Assembly: GCF_014180715.1 (NCBI RefSeq)
Contig: NZ_JACEFC010000020.1
Location: 1-48,262 of the forward strand
DNA: 48,262 bases
Direction: 5' to 3'
Origin: Nocardioides stalactiti
GTDB taxonomy: Bacteria > Actinomycetota > Actinomycetes > Propionibacteriales > Nocardioidaceae
The notes under the pieces were generated by a model. The model did no database searches. It worked only from the letters and a program-made list of their open reading frames with translations, and was not told where the DNA came from. Shown in pieces: positions 1 through 10,946 of this stretch. The translations under genes were made by a program, and so were the position numbers. The first letter of the stretch is position 1; each line of letters opens with the position of its first letter.

Positions 1-471
1 GGCGCCCGCCAGCGTGATCGCCGTACGACGACCGCGCTCGTCCAGCGGGCTCGCACCCTCGGCAGCGGCGTGCCGGGCGCTGAGGTCGATGCCGGCGAGG
101 GCGGTGCCGGTCCCGGCGGTGCCGCCGTCCCAGACGACACCGCCGGCGTGGACCTGGACGCCGTGCCTGCCGGGCTGGCCGGTCACGATCCCGCCGACCG
201 CAGCGCCGAGGAGGCCACCGGGCACGAGCTCGTAGGCGCAGGCCTCGAGGGCGACGGCCTGGTCGAGGAGGGTCCCGCCCCCGCCACCGGCGGACTCGGG
301 AACGGCGATCGACGCGACACCCATCTCGGCCACCGATGACCAGACCTCGTCGAAGCGGGCGTCCACGTCGCTCTCGGCGGCGCGAACGGTGTCCAGCGCA
401 CCGAGGCTGGCGGCCCACTTGCGCAGGCTCGCAGCGAGCTCCTCGTGCTCGTCGGTGATGCCGATCGACAT
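1..471 (-). CDS. Acyl-CoA dehydrogenase, N-terminal part (truncated by window edge)
   Basis: Flavin-dependent acyl-CoA dehydrogenase that would introduce an alpha,beta double bond into an acyl-CoA thioester. Only the first 157 residues are present; the frame runs off the left edge. The N-terminus MSIGITDEHEELAASLRKW is typical of the all-helical ACAD N-domain, followed by the usual 'VAEMGVASIAVPESAGG' turn. ATG at 471 has a GGGGAG ribosome site five bases upstream. It diverges from the methyltransferase at 536 across a perfect KstR-type operator, which suggests a steroid side-chain role. The opening residues and linkage to kstR recall FadE34 of M. tuberculosis, but the catalytic half is missing, so the exact substrate class is open. 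Confidence 0.85.
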   Translation of the reverse strand, partial: MSIGITDEHEELAASLRKWAASLGALDTVRAAESDVDARFDEVWSSVAEMGVASIAVPESAGGGGGTLLDQAVALEACAYELVPGGLLGAAVGGIVTGQPGRHGVQVHAGGVVWDGGTAGTGTALAGIDLSARHAAAEGASPLDERGRRTAITLAGA

Positions 472-502
472 GCTGCTCCCCTGGTCCAGACGGTCAGAAA
501 AC

Positions 503-516
503 TAGAACGTGTTCTA
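503..516. promoter_or_regulatory. KstR-type operator 1 with divergent -10 elements
   Basis: TAGAACGTGTTCTA matches the published mycobacterial/rhodococcal KstR consensus TnnAACnnGTTnnA at every fixed position. It lies between the acyl-CoA dehydrogenase (start 471) and the methyltransferase (start 536). A -10-like TAGACT (524-529) sits six bases before the GTG at 536, so that transcript may be leaderless. On the minus strand TAGTTT (504-499) directly follows the operator and could serve the dehydrogenase gene. A bound repressor would block both. Confidence 0.8.
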
Positions 517-526
517 AGACTACTAG

Positions 527-2319
<1,793 letters not shown>

Positions 2320-2323
<4 letters not shown>

Positions 2324-3069
2324 GCTGACTCCGGCTTGCGGAAGTAGAGGACCATGCTCTTGCCGATGACCGGGTCCAGGACCCGGCCGGCGAGCTGGAG
2401 CGTCTTGGGCTGCTTCATGATCTCCCAGACCAGAAGCTTGTGGTACGCCTTCGCGAGCGGGTGGCCGTCGTTCTCGACGCCGACGGCGCACTTGATCCAC
2501 CAGTACGGCGCGTGCAGCCCGTGGGCGTAGCCCTTGCCCTCGAACACCATCGCGTCGCCGGGCGTGCCGTCGTTGAACCGGCCGCCCTTGGTGACCTTGT
2601 CGATGAGCTCGTGGTCGGTGTAGATCCGGATGTGGCCGCCCTCGGCGTTGTGGTACTCGTCCGAGAGCTTCCAGTTGATGACCTCGGGAAGCCAGCGCGG
2701 GACCGAGATCGCCAGCGTGCCGCCGGGACGGAGCACCCGGATCAGCTCCTTGATGGCGTCGACGTCGGCGTGGATGTGCTCCAGCACCTCTGCCGCGACG
2801 ATCCGGTCGAACTCGCCGTCGGCGAAGGGCAGGGCGAGCGCGTCGCCCTGCTTGACGTCGGCCTCGGCACCTTCGGGGACCTCGCCGGCCTCCTTCATGG
2901 CGACGAAGAGGTCGCGGACGTTCTCGAGCTCGTCGGCGTCCATGTCGAACGCGATGACGTCCGCGCCGCGGCGATACATCTCGAAGCTGTGGCGGCCGGC
3001 TCCGGCGCCCATGTCGAGGACGCGGTCACCCGGCTTGAGGCCGAGTCGGTCGAAATCAACGGTCAGCAT
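2320..3069 (-). CDS. Class I SAM-dependent methyltransferase
   Basis: Protein of 249 residues. Motif I 'VLDMGAGAGRHSFE' lies at residues 18-31, followed by the acidic ribose-binding strand 'VIAFDMDADEL' and motif 'FDRIVAAEVLEHI' (about 84-96), the UbiE/COQ5-like (Methyltransf_11) pattern. The C-terminal part 'LAGRVLDPVIGKSMVLYFRK' is specific to this family. ATG at 3069 lies 14 bp inside the glycosyltransferase gene, and its TGA overlaps the toroid GTG. It is probably co-translated with both and likely methylates the product or carrier handled by that glycosyltransferase. Substrate inferred only from context. Confidence 0.85.
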
Positions 3070-4357
3070 CGGTGCGCTCCTCCTGGTACTGCACGATCAC
3101 GTCTTCGAGGACGGCGGCGGTCTTCACCGCGACAGCCGACCAGCTGAACAGGTCCAGCACCCGCTGGCGACCGGCGGCACCCATCCGCGCCCGCCGCTCG
3201 GGGTCGTCGAGCAGGGCGCCGACGGCGTGCGCGAGCGCACCCACGTCGCCGGGCTCGACCACGTCGGCGCAGAGGCCGTCGGGACCGACGACCTCCGGGA
3301 TGGCACCCGCACGGGAGACCACCAGCGGGGTCTCGCAGGCCATCAGCTCCGCGGTCGGGAGCGAGAAGCCCTCGTAGAGCGACGGCACGCAGGCGAGCTC
3401 GGCCGAGCCCATCAGCGCCACCAGCTCGTCGTCGGTCAGGCCGTTGGCGAAGCTCACGTGGTCGGAGATGCCGAGCTTCTCGATGAGCTTCTCCGTGACG
3501 CCGCCCTCCTTGGGCTTGGTCACCAGGACCAGCTCGAGCTCGCGCTCGGTGAGGAGCTTGGCGAATGCCTCGAGCAGGATGTGGATGCCCTTGAGCGGGG
3601 CGTCGGCGCTCGCCATGGCGAGGACCCGGCCCTTCACCCGCGGCTCGGTGGGCGCACTGAAGCGGTCGTCGACGCCCAGCAGGATCGTCTCGATGCGGGC
3701 CGGGTCGACCCCGAACTCGCGGGCGACGTCACGCTTGGAGGACTCCGAGGGGACGAGCACCTGGCGCAGCTGCGGCGCGGTCCGCTTCTGCTCGTTGAGG
3801 AAGGAGTACCAGCGCCAGACGCCGACCTTCGGGAACTCGACGGGCAGGGTGAACCGCTTGCGGTTCGACTTCGACTTCCGGCGGACCCACGGGGCCACCT
3901 CGAGCTCGATGGCCCGGTCCATGGTGATCGGGTGGTGGATGGTCGACGCCAGCGGGAGGCCGTGGCGCTCGACCTCGAGGATCGGCGTGGCGAGCGTCTG
4001 GTTGTCGAAGACGATGTCGAAGTCGTCGCGGCGCGCCTTGAGCAGCTTGACCACGCGCTTGGCGAAGGTGATCGGCTCCGGGAAGGCGCCGCTGCGCATC
4101 CGCAGCCACTCCTCGACGTCGATGAGGTCGCGGTACTCGCCCGGACGCGGGTTGCGGAACTCGTCACCCGGTCGGTAGAGGTCGAGGCTCGGCACCTTGG
4201 TGAGGGTGACGCCCTCGTCGAGCTCGGGGTACGGCTGACCGGAGAAGACCTCGACGGTGTGACCCAGCGCGACGAGCTCGCGGCTCAGCCGCCGGATGTA
4301 GATGCCCTGCCCGCCCACGTGGGGCTTGCTGCGGTATGACAGCATCGCTATCCGCAT
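3056..4357 (-). CDS. GT4-family glycosyltransferase
   Basis: GT-B fold retaining glycosyltransferase of 433 residues. The N-terminus 'MRIAMLSYRSKPHVGGQGIY' carries the acceptor-side glycine loop. The C-terminal Rossmann domain starts near 'RVLAMASADAPLKGIHILLEAF', and the nucleotide-sugar EX7E motif is 'EGFSLPTAE' around residue 330. ATG at 4357 has GAGGAG five bases upstream. A -10 element TATGTT (4421-4416, minus strand) abuts KstR operator 2, so the operon probably responds to KstR like the divergent kstR gene. Sugar and acceptor are not predictable. A glycosyltransferase in a sterol regulon is unexpected and could decorate a cell-envelope lipid or a sterol. Confidence 0.9.
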   Translation of the reverse strand: MRIAMLSYRSKPHVGGQGIYIRRLSRELVALGHTVEVFSGQPYPELDEGVTLTKVPSLDLYRPGDEFRNPRPGEYRDLIDVEEWLRMRSGAFPEPITFAKRVVKLLKARRDDFDIVFDNQTLATPILEVERHGLPLASTIHHPITMDRAIELEVAPWVRRKSKSNRKRFTLPVEFPKVGVWRWYSFLNEQKRTAPQLRQVLVPSESSKRDVAREFGVDPARIETILLGVDDRFSAPTEPRVKGRVLAMASADAPLKGIHILLEAFAKLLTERELELVLVTKPKEGGVTEKLIEKLGISDHVSFANGLTDDELVALMGSAELACVPSLYEGFSLPTAELMACETPLVVSRAGAIPEVVGPDGLCADVVEPGDVGALAHAVGALLDDPERRARMGAAGRQRVLDLFSWSAVAVKTAAVLEDVIVQYQEERTDADR

Positions 4358-4419
4358 GTCGACTCCTCTTCACTCTCGATCCGGCGCTGCAGCTCGGTGG
4401 AGCGGGGCCGACCCAAACA

Positions 4420-4433
4420 TAGAACGTGTTCCT
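4420..4433. promoter_or_regulatory. KstR-type operator 2 with divergent -10 elements
   Basis: TAGAACGTGTTCCT matches TnnAACnnGTTnnA except for the last base. It lies in the 227-bp gap between kstR and the glycosyltransferase operon. TATTAT (4433-4438) on the plus strand and TATGTT (4421-4416) on the minus strand directly flank it, giving back-to-back promoters that one bound dimer could block. The kstR transcript would then have a leader of about 140 bases; a second -10-like TATATT follows near 4457. Autoregulation is known for mycobacterial KstR. Confidence 0.75.
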
Positions 4434-4584
4434 ATTATGGGCTACGTACGAGTAGCCTATATTCGGGCGTCCAGTCGCGAGGCATCGTGACAGCCGCTGA
4501 AGATCTGAACATTCCGGCTCGGGTGCGCCATTCCAGTGACGTGAGGCACACCCGGGTCGACCCGACGTCGCAGGGGAGACTGTC

Positions 4585-5202
4585 GTGACCACCGCCAACG
4601 CTCTGTCCGAGGAGCGATCCGACAACAGTGGCAGCGCTGCCCAGCGGGACCGCCGCAAGCGGATCCTGGACGCGACCTACGAGCTGGCCAAGGACGGCGG
4701 CTTCGACGCCGTCCAGATGCGCGCCGTCGCCGAGTCCGCCGACGTCGCCCTCGGCACGCTCTACCGCTACTTCCCCTCCAAGATCCACCTGCTGGTGTCC
4801 GCGCTCGAGACCCAGTTCTCCGACGCGCAGGAGCGCCTCAACATGCGCGAGATCCCCGGCGACGACGCCGGCGAGCGCGTGATCTACGTCCTCAAGCGGC
4901 TCACCCGCGGCATGCAGGGCGACCCCCAGCTGACCGAGGCCCTCACCCGCGCGTTCATGTTCGCCGACGCCAGCGTCGCCAGCGAGATCCACGCGGTGGG
5001 CATGTCGATGACCTCGATCGTCACCCATGCCATGCACGGCACGGTCCCCGAGCCCGACGCGATCACCGAGGAGGACGTGGTCCTCGCCCGGGTGATCGGC
5101 GACGTGTGGCTCTCGGCGCTGATGGCCTGGGTGACCGGCCGGTCGACGGCACCCGAGACCGCTCACCACATCGAGACCGCGGTCCGGCTGATCCTGCGCT
5201 GA
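4585..5202 (+). CDS. kstR: KstR, TetR-family repressor of sterol catabolism
   Basis: Protein of 205 residues. From memory of M. tuberculosis KstR (Rv3574), the helix-turn-helix region is nearly the same: 'RRKRILDATYELAKDGGF', then 'VQMRAVAESADVALGTLYRYF' and 'PSKIHLLVSALE'. The C-terminal ligand domain retains 'LTEALTRAFMFADAS', 'ARVIGDVWLSALMAWVTGR' and 'AVRLIL'. KstR represses cholesterol uptake and catabolism genes and is released by a 3-oxo-cholestenoyl-CoA-type ligand. GTG at 4585 has AGGGGAGA seven bases upstream. The gene sits next to a KstR-type operator, and four more such sites occur in this window, which fits this regulator strongly. Confidence 0.92.
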   Translation: MTTANALSEERSDNSGSAAQRDRRKRILDATYELAKDGGFDAVQMRAVAESADVALGTLYRYFPSKIHLLVSALETQFSDAQERLNMREIPGDDAGERVIYVLKRLTRGMQGDPQLTEALTRAFMFADASVASEIHAVGMSMTSIVTHAMHGTVPEPDAITEEDVVLARVIGDVWLSALMAWVTGRSTAPETAHHIETAVRLILR

Positions 5203-5222
5203 GCCCGCGGGCCCCTGCACCA

Positions 5223-5642
5223 TCAGTCGTCCCGGGCGGCCTTCTCGGCCGCTCGGCGCGCCTTGGCGATCGTGTCCTCGACGACCGCGTTCATCCGGGA
5301 GCCGTTGGGCCATCCGTCGTAGTGGCACGCCAGGATGACCAGCTCGCGCAGGGCGTCCTCGTCGAGCTCGCCGTTGGCGAGGGCAGCCGGGACCTGGATG
5401 GTCAGCACGTCGTTGGCGCGCTGCCCGACCAGCATCCCGATCAGGAACAGCCGGCGGTCGCGGTTGGACAGGCCGGGGCGCTGCCAGACGTCGCCGAAGA
5501 GGTGCTCGACCGTGTAGCGGAAGAAGTCACCGTCGCTGTCGGACATCTCGAAGCCGTAGACCTCCTCCATCTTCTCCAGGCCCTTGCGCCGGAGCTCGGA
5601 GAGTCCCTCGAACTTGTCCGCACTTCCCGTGCCGTCGCTCAT
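5223..5642 (-). CDS. Carboxymuconolactone decarboxylase-family (AhpD-like) protein
   Basis: Small all-helical protein of 139 residues. The region 'LSNRDRRLFLIGMLVGQRAN' followed by 'LDEDALRELVILACHYDGWP' is the CMD core pattern. CMD members are either lactone decarboxylases or AhpD-type peroxidase partners. The AhpD CxxC pair is absent; one Cys and a His occur in 'ACHYDG'. Last gene of the nine-gene CYP51 operon, 13 bp after the SDR. The M. tuberculosis cyp51 region also contains a CMD-family gene (Rv0771), supporting a shared but undefined role. It ends 20 bp from the convergent kstR stop. Confidence 0.8.
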   Translation of the reverse strand: MSDGTGSADKFEGLSELRRKGLEKMEEVYGFEMSDSDGDFFRYTVEHLFGDVWQRPGLSNRDRRLFLIGMLVGQRANDVLTIQVPAALANGELDEDALRELVILACHYDGWPNGSRMNAVVEDTIAKARRAAEKAARDD

Positions 5643-5655
5643 CCGCGCGCCTCCC

Positions 5656-6411
5656 CTACAGCCGGAACGTCTGGCCGCCGTCGACGGCCAGGATCTGACC
5701 GGTGACCCACGACGACTCGTCGGACAGGAGGAAGAGGCAGGCGCCGACCATGTCGTCGACCTCGCCCATCCGCTTGATCGCCAGCGAGTTGCGCACGATG
5801 TCCTTCGCGGCGTCGCCGGCCTGGATCCTGGTGGCCTCGGTCGCGACGGGACCCGGCGCGATCGCGTTGACGCGGATGCCCTGACCGCCGAGCTCGTGGG
5901 CGAGCTGCTGGGTGAGGCTGTTGGTGGCCGCCTTGGCCAGGCCGTAGAAGCCCGAGTAGAGGTATGCCGCCGTCGAGCTCTGGTTGACGATCGCGCCGCC
6001 ACCGCGCTTGGCGATCTCGGGATAGACCGCGCGGGTCATCACCAGGGCGCCGTCGAGGTTCACGGACATGAACTTCTTGTAGTAGTCCCAGTCGACCGAG
6101 ATGAGGAGGTTGAACTCCATCGCACCGTAGATCGCCGCGTTGTTGACGAGGTGGTCGATGCCGCCGAACTCCTCGACGACGCGGGCGACCATCGCCTCGG
6201 CGGAGGCGGCCGACGACACGTCGGTGGCGACGAAGATCGCCCGCCCACCCGACTCGTTGATGGAAGCCGCGACCTTGGCGCCCGACTCCTCGTTCATGTC
6301 GGCGACGACGACCGCCGCCCCCTCGGCCGCGGCGGCACGGGCGTAGGCCTCGCCGATGCCTTGGGCGGCGCCGGTGACGACGACGACCTTGTTCTCGAAA
6401 CGGTTGCTCAT
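5656..6411 (-). CDS. Short-chain dehydrogenase/reductase (Rv0769-like)
   Basis: Classical SDR of 251 residues. Cofactor loop 'TGAAQGIG' at 13-20, adenine-stabilising 'NNAA' near 90, catalytic Ser in 'VNQSSTAA', Tyr-x3-Lys in 'YGLAKAA' near 155-160, and C-terminal 'VTGQILAVDGGQTF'. 'VVADMNEES' ends strand beta-2 with Asp, which favours NAD over NADP. It follows the aldehyde dehydrogenase by 26 bp within the CYP51 operon. An ALDH-SDR-CMD set is also found in the M. tuberculosis cyp51 neighbourhood. Likely oxidises an alcohol formed by CYP51 or CYP123 chemistry; substrate inferred. Confidence 0.87.
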   Translation of the reverse strand: MSNRFENKVVVVTGAAQGIGEAYARAAAAEGAAVVVADMNEESGAKVAASINESGGRAIFVATDVSSAASAEAMVARVVEEFGGIDHLVNNAAIYGAMEFNLLISVDWDYYKKFMSVNLDGALVMTRAVYPEIAKRGGGAIVNQSSTAAYLYSGFYGLAKAATNSLTQQLAHELGGQGIRVNAIAPGPVATEATRIQAGDAAKDIVRNSLAIKRMGEVDDMVGACLFLLSDESSWVTGQILAVDGGQTFRL

Positions 6412-6437
6412 GTTCTTCTCCAGTTCGCAGGGGTAGG

Positions 6438-7903
<1,466 letters not shown>

Positions 7904-7907
<4 letters not shown>

Positions 7908-8539
7908 GCCGACACCTCCGGCGCTGGAGCCTGGGTGACGAAGTCGCCGCGCTCGACAGGCGGCGGCCACACGGTCGAGGGGATGTCCTTGTAGTGGTAG
8001 TGCCCGGGCACGCCGTGGCCACTCACCGACATCCGCTTGAGCAACGTCTCGGGGGCCTTGCCGGCCTTGATGATCTCGAGGAAGGTGTGCGCGGTCGACG
8101 GCATGTCGAACCAGTCGCGCTGCCAGGCGATCTTGATCGTGCCCTCGTCCGCGCCGGAGGTCTGGCGCTCGACCCCGAACCAGGAGCCGCCGAGCCCGAG
8201 GATCTCGTACTCCTCCCCCGTCTCGTCGTTGGTGATCCCGGACCGCTGCTTCCAGAACCCCAGGACCATCGACTTCTGCTCGTCGATGAGGGTGCAGACG
8301 TAGTCGTAGTGCCAGCCGTCGAGACCGTCCATCTCGATGCCGATGGCCCAGTCGCGGATCTGGTCGCGGCCGACCGCCATGAAGTGCTCGTCGGGGGCGT
8401 ACATCCAGCCGTAGGTCGCGTCCTCGGCGTACCAGTCGGCCATGACGCGCCAGTCGCCGCTCTGCTCGGCGCGGCGGTTGACGTCGAGCCAGGAGTCCCA
8501 GAACTCCTCGATCTCGGCCCGGGTGAGGGAGTCGGTCAT
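7904..8539 (-). CDS. NTF2-like/SnoaL-fold protein
   Basis: Protein of 211 residues. The first part, 'EEFWDSWLDVNRRAEQSGDWRVMADWYAEDATYGWMYAP', is typical of the cone-shaped NTF2/SnoaL fold, which includes ketosteroid isomerases and hydratases. It is longer than the usual 130-150 residues; the C-terminal 60 residues contain 'RMSVSGHGVPGHYHYKDIPSTVWPPP'. It lies between the ferredoxin (one-base gap) and the ALDH (ATGA overlap). The M. tuberculosis cyp51 region also has an NTF2-fold steroid-binding protein (Rv0760c), but I cannot say they are orthologues. Possible roles are steroid isomerase, hydratase or binding protein. Confidence 0.72.
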
Positions 8540-8540
8540 C

Positions 8541-8756
8541 TCAGTCCTCTTCTTCGATGGAGAGCGCGAACGCGGGGCAGTACTTCACAGCAGTCGTCAC
8601 GTCCTTGCGGAGCGACTCGTCGGGGTGCTCGTCGAGGACGACCACGACGTCGGCTGCATCGTCGAAGCCGAACACGTCGGGGGCCTCGCCCTGGCAGAGC
8701 TGGTGGCCCTGGCAGATGCCGGTGTCGGCGACGACCTTGAACGCCACCTCACTCAC
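8541..8756 (-). CDS. [3Fe-4S]-type P450 ferredoxin
   Basis: Ferredoxin of 71 residues with cluster ligands C15-x2-H-x2-C21 ('CQGHQLC') and a distal 'CP' at 60-61, the CXXHXXC(X)nCP pattern of single-cluster ferredoxins that serve actinobacterial P450s. The start lies 8 bp inside the 3' end of the CYP51 gene, as with the CYP51/Rv0763c pair in M. tuberculosis, so it is very likely the physiological electron donor for CYP51. The FNR-like reductase at 18759-19736 is the nearest candidate for reducing it. Confidence 0.92.
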   Translation of the reverse strand: MSEVAFKVVADTGICQGHQLCQGEAPDVFGFDDAADVVVVLDEHPDESLRKDVTTAVKYCPAFALSIEEED

Positions 8757-10137
8757 CGCCCCGCGTCCGGCGGCGGTAGCGGACCTTGGCGGGCTGGGCG
8801 AGCTGGATCACCATCTTGGTGAAGTCGTCCTGGTAGGAGTCGAGCGGCTGCACGGCCTCGAACTCGAAGTCGCGCAGGATCACCGAGAAGATCGCCTTCA
8901 TCTGCATCATCGCGAAGGCGTTGCCGACGCAGCGGTGCTTGCCGGCGCCGAACGGGATCCAGGTCCAGCGGTTCTGCAGGTCCTCCTGGCGCGGGTCGAC
9001 GTAGCGGCCGGGGTCGAACTCCTCCCCCTTCGGGAAGTCGTCCTCGATCCGGTTCGACACCCGCGGTGAGGCCGCGATCACCGTCCCGGCGGGGATCGTG
9101 TGGTCGAGCAGCTCGAAGTCCTCCTGGACCAGCCGCATCAGGATGATGAGCGGCGGGTGCAGCCGCAGCGTCTCCTTGAGCGCGGACTCCAGGACCGGGA
9201 TGGATCGAAGCGCCTGGAACGACACCTCAGGCGCCGTGCCGTCGGCGTCCGGGGAGTAGAGCGCGTCGAGCTCGGCGACGACGTCAGCCATCACGTCGGG
9301 GTGGCGGAGCAGCTCGATCATCGCCCAGGACGCCGTGCCCGACGACGTGTGGTGCCCGGCGAACATCATCGAGATGAAGATGCCGGTGATGTAGTCGGCG
9401 TCCATGCCCACGGCGATGAGGACGTCCAGCAGGTCGCGCTCCTCCTTGGGCACCTCGCCCCGGGCGATCCGGGCGTCGAGGATGGCCTGCACCTTCGCGA
9501 CGAGCTGCTCGCGTGCCTCGTCGCGGACCCGGAAGTTCTCGATGTCGGCGTAGGGGTCGACGTACGCGATGGCGTCGGTGCCGTGCTCGAGCCGGTGGTA
9601 GATCTCGGCGAACGAGCCGTCGAGCTGGTCGCGGAACGGCTTGCCGATGAGGCACGCGGAGGTGGTGTAGATCGTCAGCTCGGCGAAGAAGTCGAGGAGG
9701 TCGATCTCCCCCTCGTCGCCCCAGCCGGCGACCATCCGGCGGATCTCCGCCTCGATCGTCTGCGCGTGCCCGCGCATCATGTCGCCGCGCAGCGCCTGGT
9801 TCTTCAGCATCTGCTGACGCTCCTCGGGCGAGGCGTCGAAGACGACGCCCTTGCCGAAGATCGGGGTCATGAAGGGGTACGCCGCCGCTTGGTCCAGCAC
9901 GTGCTCCGGGGCCCGGAAGAAGGCCTCGTTGGCATCGGAGCCCGTCACCAGGACGACGTCCTTGTCGGCCAGCCGGAACCGGCCGATGTCGCCGCACTCC
10001 TCGCGGACCCGGTGGAACAGGCCGATCGGGTCGACCCGCATCTCGGGCAGGTGCCCGGTGCCCTTGATGATCGCCGGCACGTCGGCACCCTGGTCGTCGA
10101 GGACGGTGGATACCTCGGGGATGGCGTCGAGCGTCAT
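8749..10137 (-). CDS. cyp51: Cytochrome P450 CYP51, sterol 14-alpha-demethylase
   Basis: P450 of 462 residues, very similar to my recollection of M. tuberculosis CYP51 (Rv0764c). Substrate loop 'YPFMTPIFGKGVVFDA' (87-102) keeps the conserved Tyr and Phe; I-helix 'MMFAGHHTSSGTASW' (257-271) has the CYP51-specific His-Thr acid-alcohol pair; E322-x-x-R325; the 'PRQEDLQNRWTWIPFGAGKHRCVG' segment carries heme ligand Cys403. CYP51 removes the 14-alpha methyl of lanosterol-type sterols in three oxidations, releasing formate. ATG at 10137 overlaps the SDR stop as ATGA, and the ferredoxin overlaps its 3' end. Physiological substrates of actinobacterial CYP51s are unsettled; the nearby importer and kstR favour sterol handling here. 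Confidence 0.94.
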   Translation of the reverse strand: MTLDAIPEVSTVLDDQGADVPAIIKGTGHLPEMRVDPIGLFHRVREECGDIGRFRLADKDVVLVTGSDANEAFFRAPEHVLDQAAAYPFMTPIFGKGVVFDASPEERQQMLKNQALRGDMMRGHAQTIEAEIRRMVAGWGDEGEIDLLDFFAELTIYTTSACLIGKPFRDQLDGSFAEIYHRLEHGTDAIAYVDPYADIENFRVRDEAREQLVAKVQAILDARIARGEVPKEERDLLDVLIAVGMDADYITGIFISMMFAGHHTSSGTASWAMIELLRHPDVMADVVAELDALYSPDADGTAPEVSFQALRSIPVLESALKETLRLHPPLIILMRLVQEDFELLDHTIPAGTVIAASPRVSNRIEDDFPKGEEFDPGRYVDPRQEDLQNRWTWIPFGAGKHRCVGNAFAMMQMKAIFSVILRDFEFEAVQPLDSYQDDFTKMVIQLAQPAKVRYRRRTRGGE

Positions 10138-10946
10138 GCCTGGTCCTCCTGGGAAGGCGTCGGGGGCGGGGTCAGTGGCGCTTCGGGGTTCACGTCGACC
10201 GGGCTGATGTGCACGCCGCGGGGCGCGCTCACCACGGTCGCGATCGCGTCGGCGATCGCGGTGGCCTTGAGGAAGTGGGAGTGCCGCGCGTGACCCCACT
10301 TGATCCACTCGGTGAGGACCTTCGCGCCGGCGTCGGCGTCCCAGTCGGAGCCCATCTCGGACCAGGTCGGGCCGGGCCGCACGACCGAGGCCCGGACACC
10401 CGTGCCCTCGAGCTCCATCTGGAGGGCCTCGACGAGTCCCTCCAGGCCGGACTTGGTCGCGCTGTAGCCGCGCATGAAGGGGCGGGCGCGGACGGCGGTG
10501 TCGGACGACACGAACACCAGGTCGCCGCGCTGGCGTTCCACCATGCCGGCGCCGAACGCGCGGATCAGGCGGTGCGCACCGAGCACGTTGACGTCGAACT
10601 CCGCGGCGAGCTGGTCGGTGGTGGCGTCGAGGAGCCCGCCGGGCGAGAGCAGGCCGGCGTTGCAGACGACGACCTCGGCCGCGCCGAGGCCGGCGGTCAC
10701 CGCCACCGCGAACTTCTCGACGGACTCTGTCGACGCGACGTCGAGCGGGTGGACGAAGGCCTCGCCGCCGGCCGTGCGGATCTCCTCGGCCAGCTCCTCG
10801 AGCCGGTCGACGCGGCGGGCGCCCAGGGCGACCGGGAAGCCGGCTGCGGCGAGCGCCCGGGCCGTCTCGGCACCGATCCCGGACGACGCTCCGGCGACGA
10901 CGGCGGGGCGCCGGTCGGGGTGGGCGGGCTTGCGCGACGCAGCCAT
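10134..10946 (-). CDS. Short-chain dehydrogenase/reductase (Rv0765c-like)
   Basis: Classical SDR of 270 residues: 'AGASSGIG' cofactor loop at 18-25, Arg-rich 'GARRVDRLEELAEE' after strand beta-2 (favouring NADP), 'CNAG' near 95, 'VFVSSDTAV' catalytic Ser, and 'YSATKSGLEG' Tyr/Lys near 165. The end is Pro-rich. It lies between CYP123 (TGATG overlap) and CYP51 (ATGA overlap). In M. tuberculosis an SDR (Rv0765c) occupies the same place between cyp123 and cyp51. This tight linkage suggests it acts on a product of one of the two P450s, possibly at C3 or C4 of a sterol, but the position is inference. Confidence 0.88.
   Translation of the reverse strand: MAASRKPAHPDRRPAVVAGASSGIGAETARALAAAGFPVALGARRVDRLEELAEEIRTAGGEAFVHPLDVASTESVEKFAVAVTAGLGAAEVVVCNAGLLSPGGLLDATTDQLAAEFDVNVLGAHRLIRAFGAGMVERQRGDLVFVSSDTAVRARPFMRGYSATKSGLEGLVEALQMELEGTGVRASVVRPGPTWSEMGSDWDADAGAKVLTEWIKWGHARHSHFLKATAIADAIATVVSAPRGVHISPVDVNPEAPLTPPPTPSQEDQA

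Noticed and set aside
2440..4339. Long plus-strand frames opposite the methyltransferase and glycosyltransferase genes
   Set aside because: They are open frames on the strand opposite real genes in GC-rich DNA, are rich in Arg, Asp and Gly, and show no recognisable domain.
5203..5212. GCCCGCGGGC palindrome between kstR and the CMD gene as terminator
   Set aside because: Too short, without loop or T-tract; GC-rich DNA gives such words by chance.
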